Shown here: piece after piece, positions 26,155 to 39,600 of the stretch
How the letters are laid out: each line of letters starts with the position of its first letter
Position numbering within the stretch: the stretch's first letter is position 1
Assembly (NCBI GenBank): GCA_008638375.1
Contig: CM018051.1
Location: forward strand, 30,388,740 to 30,452,739
Length of the DNA stretch: 64,000 nucleotides
Direction: 5' to 3'
DNA from: Nyssa sinensis
Taxonomy: Eukaryota; Streptophyta; Magnoliopsida; Cornales; Nyssaceae
Translations under genes and position numbers: made by a program
Notes under the pieces: generated by a model
What the model saw: the letters and a program-made list of their open reading frames with translations, nothing else
Told to the model about the DNA's origin: nothing
The model's database searches: none

Positions 26155-26499
26155 TTACTCGATGTCAGAGGGGCGGTCCATGGGTCCTGGTACCCTATAG
26201 GACACATTGGCAAGGAAGTCAAAAGCAGCCCTCAGAGCATCTATCATGTCCTGAGTCGTGGCACTTTCTTCTTCTTTATTTCTAGAAGGTTTGCCCAAGG
26301 TTTTCCCCGCAACGTTCCTAGGCTCAGCAAAAGTCTCTACTATCATAAGTTTAGAACTAGGGTTTGGGTTGCTAATAATTCTAGTTTCTAAATTCCCTAA
26401 TGGGCTACTATCTACAAGGTTTACATCCAATTGATCATACATTTCTAGGGATTCTTCTACTTCATAGCCAGTACTTGACTCAGCATCAGAAGTCGACAT
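26155..26499 (-). CDS. Gag-like N-terminal ORF of an LTR element, 114 codons
   Basis: An intact ATG-started frame encoding a hydrophilic, Ser/Glu/Asp-rich protein with no membrane segment or signal peptide (MSTSDAESSTGYEVEESLEM at the start, TTQDMIDALRAAFDFLANV near the end). Upstream on the same strand are a leader and a CCCTATAAAAAGTGGGG promoter-like sequence near 26,710, so the arrangement is LTR promoter, leader, gag-like N-terminus. No known domain is recognised and no downstream gag or pol was found. A host microprotein cannot be excluded, but the retroelement setting makes it unlikely. Confidence 0.4.
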   Translation of the reverse strand: MSTSDAESSTGYEVEESLEMYDQLDVNLVDSSPLGNLETRIISNPNPSSKLMIVETFAEPRNVAGKTLGKPSRNKEEESATTQDMIDALRAAFDFLANVSYRVPGPMDRPSDIE

Positions 26500-27070
26500 G
26501 GCAAAAATTGGGGAGGATTAGAATAAGATTTAAGGAAGTAAAGGAAAGTTATGTATGAGCGAACCAAACTTGACTGCAGATTTGATTGGAGTTGGACTTC
26601 TTATGCCAGAAATTGCCTTACTCAAAGTTTTCGTTCAAAGAAAAATGATGAGACTCTCAAGTAGCAAAGAAATGATGAAAGAAGGGGCCGTCAATGTGCT
26701 CCCCCACTTTTTATAGGGGATTAACAAATGGCATAATGAAGGCCTTTGATTCCAAACCGTCGCAGCGGTTAAGGAAATAATGGCCTCGTAATTCCAACCG
26801 ACGGCTAACACAATAAATGTTGCATCAACGACTATTGTGGAAGACAGAGCGACGCATTTATAACTACCACGCATGACTCTTTAGAAACCATAACCTTAGC
26901 TCTGCATCCCACAGAACTGAGGCTCAAGAGGGGAGTAGCAGATGTACCATGTATAGAGCTCTTCATAATATAGGTCAAGAAAGATTTTACTATCTAGATC
27001 AAACAAACACGGGAGGCTCAGAGGTACATTGTTCAGAATGGTGCACCACTTTCAGCCCCACCTCCAGAAT
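26500..27070 (-). mobile_element. Gypsy-type LTR/leader fragment with TATA box
   Basis: Minus-strand sequence with a clear CCCTATAAAAAGTGGGGGAGC promoter block (near 26,700) just upstream of the 26,155-26,499 frame, resembling U3/R of Tat/Athila-like LTRs. The ends were not determined. Confidence 0.35.
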
Positions 27071-27480
27071 AGATGGGGTACCAATTTGTTCATTACAAAC
27101 CTTGTGATGAGGAAAATAAAGTATCTACAAGAAGGGTTCTGAGCTGGTTATCGCCTTCCATGTCCTACCGACCTCAGAATAAGAAAATAGAGTTCAATAT
27201 GGCAACTATTATCTTCGGATATCTACGGATCCCTACTTTATGGTTCCAAATCCTATTTAACTTAGAGATTTACAACCTATAAATAAGACCACAAGGTACG
27301 TCTTCAATTTTTGTTCAATTATTCCTTTTAATTACAGTCTTTTTAATTTACTGACTTTATCATCAGAGTGGCTACCACCGGAGCCTTCCCGATGACTCTC
27401 TGATTTTGAGTTCTTGATAGCTAGCGAAGGACGGGAAGCTACTCTGATAAAAAAGAGCAGCATCAGGTTTATAAATTTCA
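27071..27480 (+). mobile_element. Second LTR-like fragment
   Basis: Plus-strand AACCTATAAATAAGACCACAAGG (27,276) looks like a TATA region. It is followed by a stretch with GGAGTGGCTACCACCGGAG and a near-inverted partner TCAGAGTRGCT...ACGGGAAGCTACTCTGAT, similar in style to the R/U5 of Tat-type gypsy LTRs. No genes are seen. Confidence 0.3.
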
Positions 27481-27510
27481 ATTTAGATAATTAGCAAAAT
27501 AAATTTTAGT

Positions 27511-28726
27511 TGTAATATTTTTAAGAGAGAGAGAGAGAGATATATAGAAAAGTGGAAAGAGTACCTGATAGTCTCAGAAATCAAAAACAAAAACGAGGTT
27601 AGGAATTGAAAGTGTTGGACGATTGATAGGGCTTCTTTGAACTGCATAGAAAGCTGCCGAAAAAGAGGATGATTTCAATTTCAAACCCTAACTTTTTTTT
27701 TTTTTTTTTTTTTTTTGTTTTGGTTATAAAACAAGTCTTCCAGTGAAACAAGTAAAATAAAATGAGAGTTTTTACAGAACGTTAAGAGGGCCACAGCCTC
27801 TACCGGCCACCTCACTCCGCTCCTGCATACACATACACCTATATACACACTTATGATTGTAATACACACACACACACACAAATATATATATACATAACCT
27901 AAAATAGAAGCGAGGGTTTCATCGACCTTTAGTAGTTTCTCTTTCGTCGACCTGCTTTCATTCGGTTCACTTTTTTCATGGTGTTGGCCACCAGCTATCT
28001 GCTTTAGCTACTGGTTTCGACGTCATTTAACCTCATCCATGTCTTTAAGGCAATTCCATTCGCATCACCGACCTGTATTTGTTGATGCATTCTTACCAAA
28101 TAATCCCATATTCGAGTCCGATTTCTTCTTCTCCGTGGCCCTACTTCTGTTCGCTTGGTTTAGAGTGTTAGCCGCTACCAGCTATCTGCCCGTGAATCTT
28201 CTCTCTCTCGAAGGTCTAATTTTTTAAAAAAAATCTTTGGACCCATATCTTGCTGTTTTCTTGCTTTTCTTCTTTGGTTCATTTTGTTTTGTTTTGATGG
28301 AAAGATATATAAAAATTGGGTTTGAACTTGGTTACTTCTTTGAATCGGGTTCACGGAAGCGAAAGATCTTGGCTTGTGTTACGGCTTTCTGATGACAACT
28401 GGATCCCCACGGATGGAACTCTCTCATCAATAGAACGGCTACAATACGAGTCTTCTATGTCTTTCTACAATCCAAATCCAGAGGCGTAGATGGTAGCCTC
28501 ATAAGAATCTCAGAGAGAACTTGGGAGCCAGGAGAGTTTCACGATAACCAAAATTTCTTTTCACACTTATCCCACAACTATAACACAAGATAAATAGTTA
28601 AGTTGGTTCAAATCCATAACCAACTAGATAATGATAAGAGTTATAATCTTATCACGACTCTCATTCAAACTTTGTGGATGCCCCAATGGTTATGGGTTCG
28701 GGTCCAACCCGACCCAATATCCAACA
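27511..28726 (-). mobile_element. Probable 3' LTR of copia element Z
   Basis: The right end is firm: read on the minus strand it starts TGTTGGATATTGGGTCGGG directly after a polypurine tract, as copia 3' LTRs do. The left end is a guess (TGTAATATTT at 27,511) because the other LTR lies outside the window. It includes a poly-T tract (about 27,691-27,715), a (CA)n tract (near 27,870) and an internal near-duplication containing CCAGCTATCTGC at about 27,990 and 28,178. Confidence 0.5.
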
Positions 28727-28735
28727 ACCCCCACT
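28727..28735 (-). other. Polypurine tract of copia Z
   Basis: Minus-strand AGTGGGGGT immediately before the LTR start TGTTGG marks the plus-strand primer site of reverse transcription. Confidence 0.65.
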
Positions 28736-29835
28736 CATCCACAAAGGGTGAGTGCTAAGTCCTATACATCACCTTCAACATACAGGAAATGGATCGTGCA
28801 ACCGGACGAGAAAGATCGGGGTAGGAGTACTATATCAAGCTACCATCACACCAATATAGTACGTCACTACAAACAAACAAATGATATCGTCTATGCCCTA
28901 TACTATTCTGTTACACTAGATTCAGCATCTGTTATCCCTTGCGAGAACTAATCTCAGCGCGATGAATGGACCATCTAATCTGTATTGTACTCATGATCAT
29001 ATTGATAGACACAGAAATTGACATGATCGCCGGGGCAATGAGTCATAACACAATAGTATATTACAGAACCGTCTTCCCTAACTTCTCACGTTAATCCAAT
29101 CGAACTCAACTGCTTTCCTAGACATGCCCCGCCGAATCACATCACTCATGATCCTTTAGCAATATGCTAAAGTAGCAACATCAAGCTCTCTCTTCATAAC
29201 GTAGTCTGAGGTCACAAAGGGCACAGTGAAACTCAAAATGGTTCACAGAGCTCACACAGTGACGAAGCAGGGATACATTCAATCACTCTCTTCATTAAAG
29301 GTCACATTAACAGCACATACAGTATGCAATGTATGCTACAACGGAGCTCCCACTCAATTGGGCTTGTCAATCTCAATATCATAAAAATAATAATAAACAT
29401 CGTACGAATCTTAGTCTAGTCGCTATCTCAGCGCCCCTCGTCACTATCTCAGCGCTTAACCTGAACACTCCAACCCAGTCGTTGTCCAAGCGCCCGTTTG
29501 AAGGTTCACATTCGGCTTACTTCAAGCTACATGAGGTGTGTGGTCAATCTTCATGCTCGATTCTTTAAAAAGAAATCTCATCTTGACTCAGTTAAGGCGA
29601 CATATATGACAAAATGAATTCTCCCACAAGCCAAGAATTCAATGTCTCATCTTGCTCGCTATTCAAGCGCCAAGGCAATTGCTTGTGTGAGAGAGCCAAT
29701 CAAAGCTTGTTGACATCTTTTAGAAATGTATGCTTGTACAATATTCATCTCAATATGAATAAAACCACAATATGAATCAAAAATCATATATATAAGACAA
29801 TGTCAAAATGGTGTGCAGTACATCATATCCTAACT
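28736..29835 (-). other. 3' untranslated region of copia Z, no gene
   Basis: Between the end of RNase H and the polypurine tract. No frame has coding character. Several short copies of a TATCTCAGCGC / CAAGCGCC phrase occur between 29,420 and 29,670. Confidence 0.5.
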
Positions 29836-29945
29836 AAACCCAAACTCCTGACATGTGATATAAAAACATTTCTAGGGATGGGTTTGGTTAATGGGTCTGC
29901 AACCATATTGTTTGTAGATATAAAGACCACCTCCCCTTGCGCAAT
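29836..29945 (-). pseudogene. Copia Z, C-terminal end of RNase H
   Basis: Minus-strand translation gives AQGEVVFISTNNMVADPLTK followed by PIPRN, the hallmark end of copia Pol (V--I-T--N-AD-LTK). The 5' side of this block is found 22.7 kb away at 52,689: the joined frame reads IRDMV-AQGEVV without a shift when the insert and one copy of the 5-bp duplication (GCAAT at 29,941-29,945, GCAAC at 52,684-52,688) are removed. Confidence 0.85.
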
Positions 29946-30862
29946 AGTAATACCCTGACCCAGATTCTGATACGTAAACCGAGGTAGGCTCAGGATATGG
30001 CACTTAAACCGAGATAGACCCAGTTGAGTACACGTAAATCGAGATAGGTCGAGTCAAGTAGTGTAATACCCGTTGTAATTGAACTCAAGTTTCGAATAAA
30101 ATAGAATAATTTTAATTAAGTCCAAGAATCAAATAATAATACCGAGCTTTAACCAAGCAATGATCATAATATCAAGAGTAAACTGAAACCAATTCAGATT
30201 GAGAATAGTGGACCCCAAGATATACCGAATTATTTTAATGCGTAATATACAGTGACGAGTATGATTACCGAGGTAATCAGTAGACGTTATAATCTCGGGA
30301 AATTATGAGATTAAGAAAAGCCAAGTATGAACAGATCGAGCCAATAAATATAAATTCTGAAATAAATCTGAGCCATCATAGTAAGCTATGTAACGAAATA
30401 GGCACGCAATTCAAGACGAATAGTGAGTCACCGGTAGAGCGGTTATGTTATTTAAAAATACGAGAAATGAATTTTAAGTAATTCCGAGTACCCAGTAGTA
30501 CCGTACAATAAAACCGAGTGGTACGAAGAATTGTGTACGTAGGCCAGTACATGCCTCGATATACGTGCATAGTGTATTAATAAATGTAAGAATATATATA
30601 TATATATATAAATAGATATATAAATATATATATATATATATGCGAGTATAAATATATATACGATTATGTATGTATATGTAATTTATAAATATATATATAT
30701 ATATATATTAGTATAGATGTATATATATATATATATAATACAAAGTATTATATATATAAGCATGCAAAGAAAGAAAAAAGAAAGAAAACAACACAAAAAG
30801 AAAAATAAAGAAAGAAAAAAATGGAGCTAATATGCAGCGTGTGCAATGTGTTGTGAGTATGT

Positions 30863-30901
<39 letters not shown>

Positions 30902-31043
30902 CATGATGTCTCAAGTGAGACAATGAAGCAAAGAAAAGAAAACAAATAAAGATAAGGAAAAAGGTAGCAGCAAATCGGCATGCATGTGTGTGATGTATGT
31001 GTGAGGTGTGGTTGTAAGGTATATTATAATATAATATAATATA

Positions 31044-31087
<44 letters not shown>

Positions 31088-31715
31088 ATCTCAAGTGTAT
31101 ATATGGTGTGTGTTTAAAGTAGGATAAGGAAGTAGAGCAAGAAAAACAAAATGAAAAAGAAAAGAAACAGAAGAAGAAAAGCAAGTCAACAAAAGGGCAA
31201 GGGATGTTACAGTCGTAGCTGTTAAAAAAAAAGAGGAAAGCCTAGAGAAGGGCGGTACAGGAGTAGGGTGCAACAGGGATATTTGAAAATATAAAATTTT
31301 ATATATATATATATATATATGTTTGTCTGTGACAGTGCAAGTGAAGTGTGCAGCAGAAGCTAAAGAAATGAAAAAGAAAGGAAGAAGGGGGCAGTGCAGG
31401 TAGGCATAGTGCATGGGACAATTAAATATATATTTATATATGGTGTGCTTGTGGCGGTGGAACAGAGAAATGGATAAAGAGAGAAGCAAAAGGTGAGCTT
31501 TATGTTGCGGTTTTGTAGAGTGGCTCGGAATTGAGCAAGCCGAGAAGGAAGCGCAGTAGCAACAAAAGCTGCTGGGACACGGAACTTGTAGGGAAAATCT
31601 GCAAAAAATTGGAGGACCTGATGTGATTGCAGCAAGGTTGATCCAGGACAGTGCAGGAGATAAATTAAATATATATGTGTGTGTATTTGTGTAACGTGCA
31701 GTATATATATTTATA

Positions 31716-31746
<31 letters not shown>

Positions 31747-34005
31747 TGTGTAGCAACAGAACAAAGAAAAGAGAGACGAAAAACTAGAGCAGCAGCTGCA
31801 GCACTTCAGCAACGCTCCAACAGTAGCAGTAGAAACATCAGAGTGGTGCAGCGCGTGGTGTTAAACCGAAAGAAATGGAACGGCAGCAGCGGCAAACCAG
31901 ATGGACTTGGGTTGCTGTTGGGTGCCGCAAGTGGAACGGAAGCAGTGCAGGAGTGGTTTATATATATAAGTGTAACGTGTAGCATATATGTGTGTGAGTT
32001 TAATGGTGCAGCAGGGATTTTATATATATAAAAATATGTGTGTTTGTGTAGTGGGATAGAAAATTGAAGAAAAATGAAAGCTAATGGATTTCTAAATTTG
32101 GGGAGTTGATGCGATTTAGTGCTGCCTGTAATGTGTAAAAATATATATATATATATATATATAGGAAATGGAGGAGCAGCTAGTGGTGCCGTGAGGTTTA
32201 AATCAAAGGGTTGAACAAGTGCTGGGTTTTATCAAGTGTGTGACTCTAGTTTCCAAATTTTCAGTTGTAACTACAAGATTTTGGATTGAAATCGGGTCTC
32301 GCTAGAAGTTAAGGAAACTGTTGGAAAGGTCCTTGTGCTACGGGATTCTAGGGAGCTAATTTCTTAAATTTAGAGGCCTTGAAATTTATGGTTTAGATGA
32401 TGGGTCGTTAGTTGTGTACAGCAGTTGCCGAACCAGGATCAGTTATTAAGTGACAAGTTCAGTGCCGGTGAAATATGGACCGCAACCAGACAAGGTTAGA
32501 TTTAATTATATTGTTGGCTATTTCAAATTAAAATAGAACTTTGTGAAATTAGAAATTGTGCCCAGAAATTATGGTTAATTGTAAATTGACCCAAGAAAAA
32601 AAATAATGTTTAATTTAAATAATTTAAGACGGGAAATTACCAAAATGCCCCTAACTCGAAGAGTAGTCAAACGGACTCCGAGTAAAATAAAAGAATAGTG
32701 AATTTTTATTATTTTGAGCATTCTGGACTCAACCGTGGAGTCTGATTTACGGAAAGAGGTCCTGAGAAATAAGAACCCATAAAAGTACAAAAATGACCGT
32801 TTTGCCTTTTTTAGTACGGAAGTCTGAATTGAATCTCGCGAAAGCCTAAACCGACTTTGTTCAGCATTCCGAATTCAATAGTAGAGTCTATTTAAGTAAA
32901 AGAAGTATCAATAGTAAAGTGACATAAAATTTGATGAATAGCATGAGTTATATAGATATACATAGACTGAGATGAGTTTCCTGAATCATAGGAATATCAA
33001 GAGACGAGAAGAAGGCAGTTTTAACCTTTTAGACAGATACAAAAAGAGGTAAGTAAAATTCGATCTCTGCATGTGTTACATTCCAAGCCATGTCATAGTT
33101 CCTTGTATATATATTGCCTATTGTACTCTGTATATACACACCAGTGTTTATTTAGCCACATTAATATTGCCCTATCATGTGGGAGATAGTTATTGATTTC
33201 TATATATATCTCGATCATGATTGTACACTTGTACACAAATTTCTTTATGTACATTTGTACCTAGGGCCGTAAGGGCCGACAGTTTTATTCGAAGCAGTCT
33301 AGTAACCGTATAGCTAACTATCGTTACGTCAGATTGCCTAGAACCAGTTATGATTCCACGATACTCTTCGTGGAAGATAGCATGATCTCGATATATTATT
33401 AGTGCCAGATTTGTGCTCAGTCACATCTCCATCTAATGTTATTTATGACCTTCGGGTCCAGGTTCCGAGTGGAACATTTACTACGTCGCTATGCGAGGCA
33501 TGGGACGTACATTTACAGTGTACACAGAGCAGTATTCATACAGCCCGAGCGGATCTAAATGCTAGCTTAGGGGGTAGCTGGGCCCCACCAGTGCATCTTA
33601 GTTTTAGTTGATATCACTATCATTTATTTTTGATATTCATAGCTTGATCATGTTATATTGTTATTGAATGATCATGAGATTTAACCGCTTCCAGAACAGT
33701 GCTTACATTTCATACTTGATATAGCTCATGACTGTAGTAGTATGATATCATTGGCATAGCAGTTTCATTTCCTTATCATTTGAGTTCTATCATTTGATAT
33801 TGAGTTATATATTTATTGACTGGCTAGCATTCTTTTATACCCTTGTACACATGGCAGAGTAAAGGACTACTTACTGAGTTTTCGTAGCTCATTAGATACT
33901 ACACAACATTTTATAGGCACAGATATCGAGGACAAACAATAGGGCCTGATAGCTAGAGGTGGACATTCATTTTTGAAGTTGCAGTGTAATACTTAATACA
34001 GACAG
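29946..34005 (+). mobile_element. Solo LTR A, left part
   Basis: LTR inserted in the RNase H region of copia Z. It starts AGTAATACCCTGACCC, read as TGTAATACCC with the first base changed. It continues at 52,439 after insert B, total about 4.3 kb. It contains many (TA)n tracts (30,590-31,085), a (GT)n tract (31,715), box copies at 32,729 and 32,875, and a donor-like AAGAGGTAAGTAAAAT at 33,046. No coding sequence: the long minus-strand frames at 30,750-31,750 are translations of microsatellites. Confidence 0.8.
30594..31083. repeat. Cluster of (TA)n and (TAATA)n microsatellites
   Basis: Alternating TA tracts at about 30,594-30,740, 30,868-30,897 and 31,050-31,083, with ATAAT repeats at 31,021-31,055, all in the 5' part of LTR A. 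Confidence 0.9.
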
Positions 34006-35280
34006 TGTAACACCCCGACCCTAATTAATTAATAATTAGTTTGCTAATCATTAATTAGAACCGACATAAAGCATAATTAAGAAATTAATCGGCAACCTCA
34101 TGATGGTCATGACAGACCAATAAAATAATTAAGCACATCAGAAATGGGGGTGTCACATCCTGAACCCCACCCTACACGGATGTCGAGGACGTGATGCTAG
34201 TCAGTCACCACGCGACCAACCGAAGGCAAATTCTGAACTTTCCGGTGAATTGCACTCCGACTATAGGGTCAGATGCAGCGGAATTTAAATCTTTTTTTTT
34301 TTCTTTTGTCAAGGCAATGCAACTCATGTATCCACCATAAGGATATGTACCACAGAGCAAGTCTAAATCCACAACAGCTAATAGTTCTAAGTTCAGAGCA
34401 TATCTATAAGCAGGCATATAACAACAGGGCAGATCTAATATCTCTAGAGTACCATTCATTCCCATGAGCCATGTCTATATCTAGTGCATATCAATTAAGT
34501 CAGTCGAATCATATCACTCACCTGAATAACCAGATTCAGTCCACAATAACCCAAGTATTCACAAGTCGGTACCGTTAGATCCTTTACTTGAATGCCACTC
34601 GGCCTATCATGTCATGTCATAGTGCTTTCTAGTCCAATGGAGATAATTCCTGTAAAATGTTAGGGAATGGGGTGAGCTTAAACAAGCCCAGTGAGTAACA
34701 CAGGCTCCTTGTCATGGGTTTCAAACCCGTTCTTGTTTATAAGTCACAAGGATAGTTTAATCACTTGAGAATAACAGTTTATAAATCTACTTTAAATACA
34801 ATTTAAGTAGAATTAAAACGAGACTGAAGTAAACGGAACAACAAATCAGGACGGACGGATCAATACGTGATGCCAATATATCAACAAGAGTATAGGCAAT
34901 CAAATCAAATAATAGAATAGATCAGTACTGAGCGGAACATAACAGAGCATAATAACAAGATGTCAATTAGGCATGTAATCAAGCCTACTTATGTCATACC
35001 GCTCATAATTGGAATGGTATCAAGAATAAGACTCGACATAGCAGAACAAAGCCAAGACAGACCATACAACGGAACAAGACAGACCGAACAAAACAATAGA
35101 GTAGGACGGGACAAAATCATGCCACGTGTAATGCAATACAAAAGTAAGCATTTAAATATACGCATTTAGGCAGTATAACATACAAAACGGTACAGTGCAT
35201 CAAAGTACAATGTCTAGACAGTGTAACTTATACACCAAGTTAAATCAACACAATAACGATGTTTTCTCTATCAAGCGGAG

Positions 35281-36010
35281 ACACAGGCACACCATTTATG
35301 GAATGAAACTTGACGGAACTGAGTGGAAACCATATATCAATCAAAACTCAGGCACATCATCAATGGAACGAAACATAACAGAATCGAATGGAGCAATACA
35401 TTAATCAAAACAAAGACATATCATCAGCGGACAGATCATAACGGAACTGGACCATAGATCAATCAAGACAGACATATCATCAACGGATAGATCACAACGG
35501 AACTGGACCATATATCAATCAAGACAGACGGATCATTAACGGACGAAACATAGCAGAATCGAACGGAACAAAACATCAGTCAAAGCAAGACATATCATCA
35601 ACGGATAGATCATAACGGAACTGGACCATATACCAATCAAGACAGACGTATCATCAACGGATAGATCATAACGGAACTGGACCATATATCAATCAAGACA
35701 GATGGATCATTAACGGACGGAACATAGCGGAATCAAACGAAACAAAACATCAGTCAAAGCAAGACATATCATCAACGGATAGATCATAACGGAACTGGAC
35801 CATATACCAATCAAGACAGACGTATCATCAACCGATAGATCATAATGGAACTGGACCATATATCAATCAAGACAGACGGATCATTAACGGACGGAACATA
35901 ACAGAATCGAACGGAACAATATCAATCAAAGACACAGGCTTATGATCAAGGACAGAGGCATATCGCTAACGGGTAGATCATAACAGAACTGAGCGAAAAC
36001 CCTATATCCA
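35281..36010. repeat. Tandem array, about 58-bp unit with about 174-bp higher order
   Basis: Units begin like CATATCATCAACGGATAGAT, continue CATAACGGAACTGGACCATA and end CAATCAAGACAGACG. Clear starts are at 35,473, 35,591 and 35,765. A variant unit (GATCATTAACGGACGGAACATA) occurs every third unit, giving a period of about 174. More diverged units reach left to about 35,281 and right to about 36,010. Confidence 0.8.
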
Positions 36011-36600
36011 TTAATTCAAGGACGAAATCATATCATGTATTATGTGGTACAAAAGGGACATATATTAAGTACGTGTATTTAAACAATGTAGCATTTAGAA
36101 TGGTGCAGTGTAACAAAATACAGCACCCATACAGTGTAACTTATATGTCAAATCAGAAGTTCCAATTTACTCACAAAAAGACAGACAGTGAATCAAAATA
36201 CAGTACAGTGTCAGAAGTTACTCACAAACTGTTCGCTTATCTCTTTGTACAAATAATCTGAAAACCTCCAGGTACGTCAGGCATCTCCATGTATGTCCTG
36301 AATAATAATCATCAATCATAGACAAATCAGAATTTATCCATTCGGATCTTATTCATCATCTTAGGCGTCTATCGGATTACCTAAGATAGCCTAGTAGCCT
36401 AGTAGCCTATTGCCTTTTCATCGGTTTTCATCCGGGGCTATTCCATTCTTTAACTAGGCTTAGCAGTTATCAGGATTATAACCTAAGTCATTTAGACTTC
36501 AATCGTTATCGGTTAAGTACTTATTTAACCTTAGGGGCAAAATGGTAATTTTTCCATTCTTGTCCTGGACCCTGTCATAGTCTTCAGGATAGCCTACATA

Positions 36601-39600
36601 TGTAATATCCCGACCCGGGATATAGCATGTACACCGGGTTGGACCGGGCTATAAAATGTAATCCCAAATTATAAACCTTTGTATGACAAAAATAAAACTA
36701 GATGTGTAATAGACTGTATTGTTTAATTACGATGCATAGGTGCGAGAGGCAAACAGTCATGGGTGTCCGGGTGCCGTTGCACCGGAAGCCGAGTTTACTG
36801 GAAAATGTACAAGTGAATATAGACGTAAAATATTTAAGGTAAATCGAAATGATTATGAATATTATATATACATGCGGTTGGATGATATATATATATATTA
36901 TAATGCAATATAATTAAATGAAAGGAAATAAAATGGAAAGAAAGGAAATCAAATTGGAAGTAGTGAACTGCATGTGGGTCATGTGTGGTGGCAACATGCG
37001 GTGCAGGTGTGTGTTAGGTGGCAAGGCCACCGACTGAAAATCAGTCAAGAGAAGGCCATGTGTGCAGGTGTGCATGTGTGTGGTGTCACCGCGGCTACAG
37101 GTGGCAAAAGGCACCGACTAGGGATCGGTTAAAAGGAATGAAGAAAGAGATTGCAAGAGTGAGAAAACTGAATCACAAGAGCAGGAGGGAGAAGAGGAGA
37201 ATAGAGAAAGGAAGGACTGAAATTAAGGTTCAGGAAATCGGCTAAGGATAGGTAACCTATTTCATCTTCATCTCTTTAGTTTTACTCCCTGTTATCATAG
37301 AATTGATTACTGAATTGGTAGGACTCGAAATAGGAAAGAAAAACAAGAAAACCAGAACTGGGTTTACGGTTGGAAATGGTGATTAAACATAGGTGAAACC
37401 AAATGAAAATTTAAACCACGATATGAGTAATACACTGCCCCAGGATTCCAAAACGCTTTGAATCAGTTTAAATGGTCAAAAAATGGCCATTCTGTGGCCA
37501 GTTATTCCCTCACCGGTGCAACGCTAGAAACTGGGAATGGGTGTTGGAAAATCGATGACATGGAGAGCCAAAATTAGTCCTAAAACGTTTCTTTAAATCC
37601 TAGATTTCATTTGGAACAAAAACAGTAAGAAATGGACGTGAAATCATTAAGGTCCGTAGGGAATTTCACTGTTCCGGCGACTGTGGCCGGAAAAACCCAC
37701 TGGAGAAGACGACCGGATTATCGGGGGCTTCTTCGCGTCAGGATGAGACAAGGTTTGGGTCGGGTCGGGTTGAGATCCGACCGACTGCAATAAAGGAACC
37801 AACACTGTGTCGTTTTGTTTTAAAATTAAAAGGGATTGGGCTTGTTTGGACACGGACATAGTAAATCAAATTGGGTTTTTGGGGTTATCTAAAACGTGGA
37901 TAAGGTAGATAAAGAGAATATCTCAATCCGGTTCTCTGATTTGAACTGAACCGGTTGGTTCAGGAAATGGGCAGACCGGTTTAGGGTTTCTGGTTGTGAA
38001 CCAACTGGTTCAGAACATAACTCTGGGTATTTATACTTTGACCCCAGAAATTTTAGGAAATTCCACTAAGGCCCAAACAGAAAAATTAATAAAATATTAA
38101 TTTTTACAAATATACCCCTAATTCAAATATGGGTCAAACGAAGTCCAAACGGGGCAAATGAATAGTCAATTTTTATTATCTCGGATGCTCTGAGTCTGAT
38201 GGTGGGGTCTGTTTCACTAGACGGGGTCCCAAAAAGAATAAAATAACCGTAAAAGTGTAAAATGACAGTTTTGCCCTTGTCAAGCTAGAAGTCCAAATGG
38301 AGTTCCGCGAAAGCCTAGACTGACTTTCTTCGGTATTTCGGACTCAATGGTAAAGTCTAAATAAGTATTAGAAATACTTATCACAGCAAGGCATAAAATT
38401 TGATGAGTGGCATGCATTTACTGATATATAGGGAACGCGACAAGAAAGAGGCAAACCCGCAGGAGACTGATTTAGGAATGCATGTTTAGAGGTAAATAAA
38501 TTCACCTTCTCTTCCATATGGTGTGTCCAAGCCAAGTTTATTCTCGTACTGCCAAACTTGTACTCTTGAACGTACCTGATGTTATTGTTTCCACAATATG
38601 ATATTGTTCTATCTTGTGGGCTTTGATTGACTACTGTATCATTAGTATCATGTTGAACCATGCTTTGAAAAGCCTATTGTTATGTTCCATTGTATATAAG
38701 ATATTCCATTTTATACTTCTATGGAATTACTTATGATCATGATATGTTTATACACACCGGATTTGTGCTCAGTCACAATATCCATCCGATGCTTTCTGTT
38801 TGACTGGAGACCTAAGGGTCGAGTCCGTGAACGGACAGGTGGCAGGAATGAATTCCTCGTAGGGTTCCACCGGCAATTTTACTGGCATGTTTACTAGCAT
38901 TTCCATTGACATTTCACTAGCATTCCATTTGCATTTTTACGGGCATTGTACAGAATAAAAGCATCTCTTATGTGATTGTTTGATTACAACTACTGAGTTA
39001 TGCTATTCCTTATCATTATCTTGTATTGAGAGATATTTCCTTATTGATTCGATTGTGATCAGTTTATTGTGGCAATAACTTCATATTGATATATTGTTGT
39101 TGAGAGTTTCATGTTGATGTTGTATCCATTACTCCTAATTGAATATTGTGACCTATCATTCATTGGCCATTAAGGCAACTGTTCTCATTGGCTATCACCG
39201 CATCTCTTTTCTTATGATTGGCTATCATAATCTTATTCATGGATTTGTATCTTATCGATACCAGTGTCGGAGATCTGTTTTTACTTACTGAGCTCTCGTA
39301 GCTCATTCCACCCCCATTTACCCCCATTTCAGGTGATGACGCTGCAAGACACAGTAGGAGTCTGAAAGCATAGGAGGACATTTTGAGGAAACGTATCAGT
39401 CTATGTTTTAGTTCTCCCATGTATTCACCACCCTCGGGTGCTGGTTACGTTTGGTTCTTATTTTGTTTATGTAGAACCATATTATGTATTGTAAAGACTT
39501 CCGCTAACATTGTGTATTGAAAGACTTCCGCTGATGTACTATTACTGATAAGACTTCCGCTGTTATTGTTTTGAGGTTTTAGTACTTTGCATATTAGTAC

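Noticed and set aside
27684..27715. Poly-T as the poly-A tail of an inserted SINE or processed pseudogene on the minus strand
   Set aside because: No flanking target duplication or retroposon body was identified; it lies within the presumed LTR of copia Z.
31091..31756. 221-codon minus-strand frame, one of the longest in the window
   Set aside because: Its translation is dominated by YIYIYI, THTHTH and serine/leucine runs from (TA)n and (GT)n tracts in LTR A. There is no domain and no upstream signal, so it is a microsatellite artefact.
34006..34150. A separate 145-bp truncated element next to D
   Set aside because: It joins 48,787 onward into one continuous LTR B when compared with the reverse complement of D's right end, so it is the 5' part of B.
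35281..36010. CRISPR-like array
   Set aside because: Units are contiguous tandem repeats without unique spacers, in a plant LTR.
37018..37245. 75-codon frame repeated at 42,889-43,116, suggesting a conserved protein
   Set aside because: It is present twice only because it lies in both LTRs of E. The composition is Arg/Lys-rich from purine-rich leader DNA, and substitutions between the copies do not spare amino acids.
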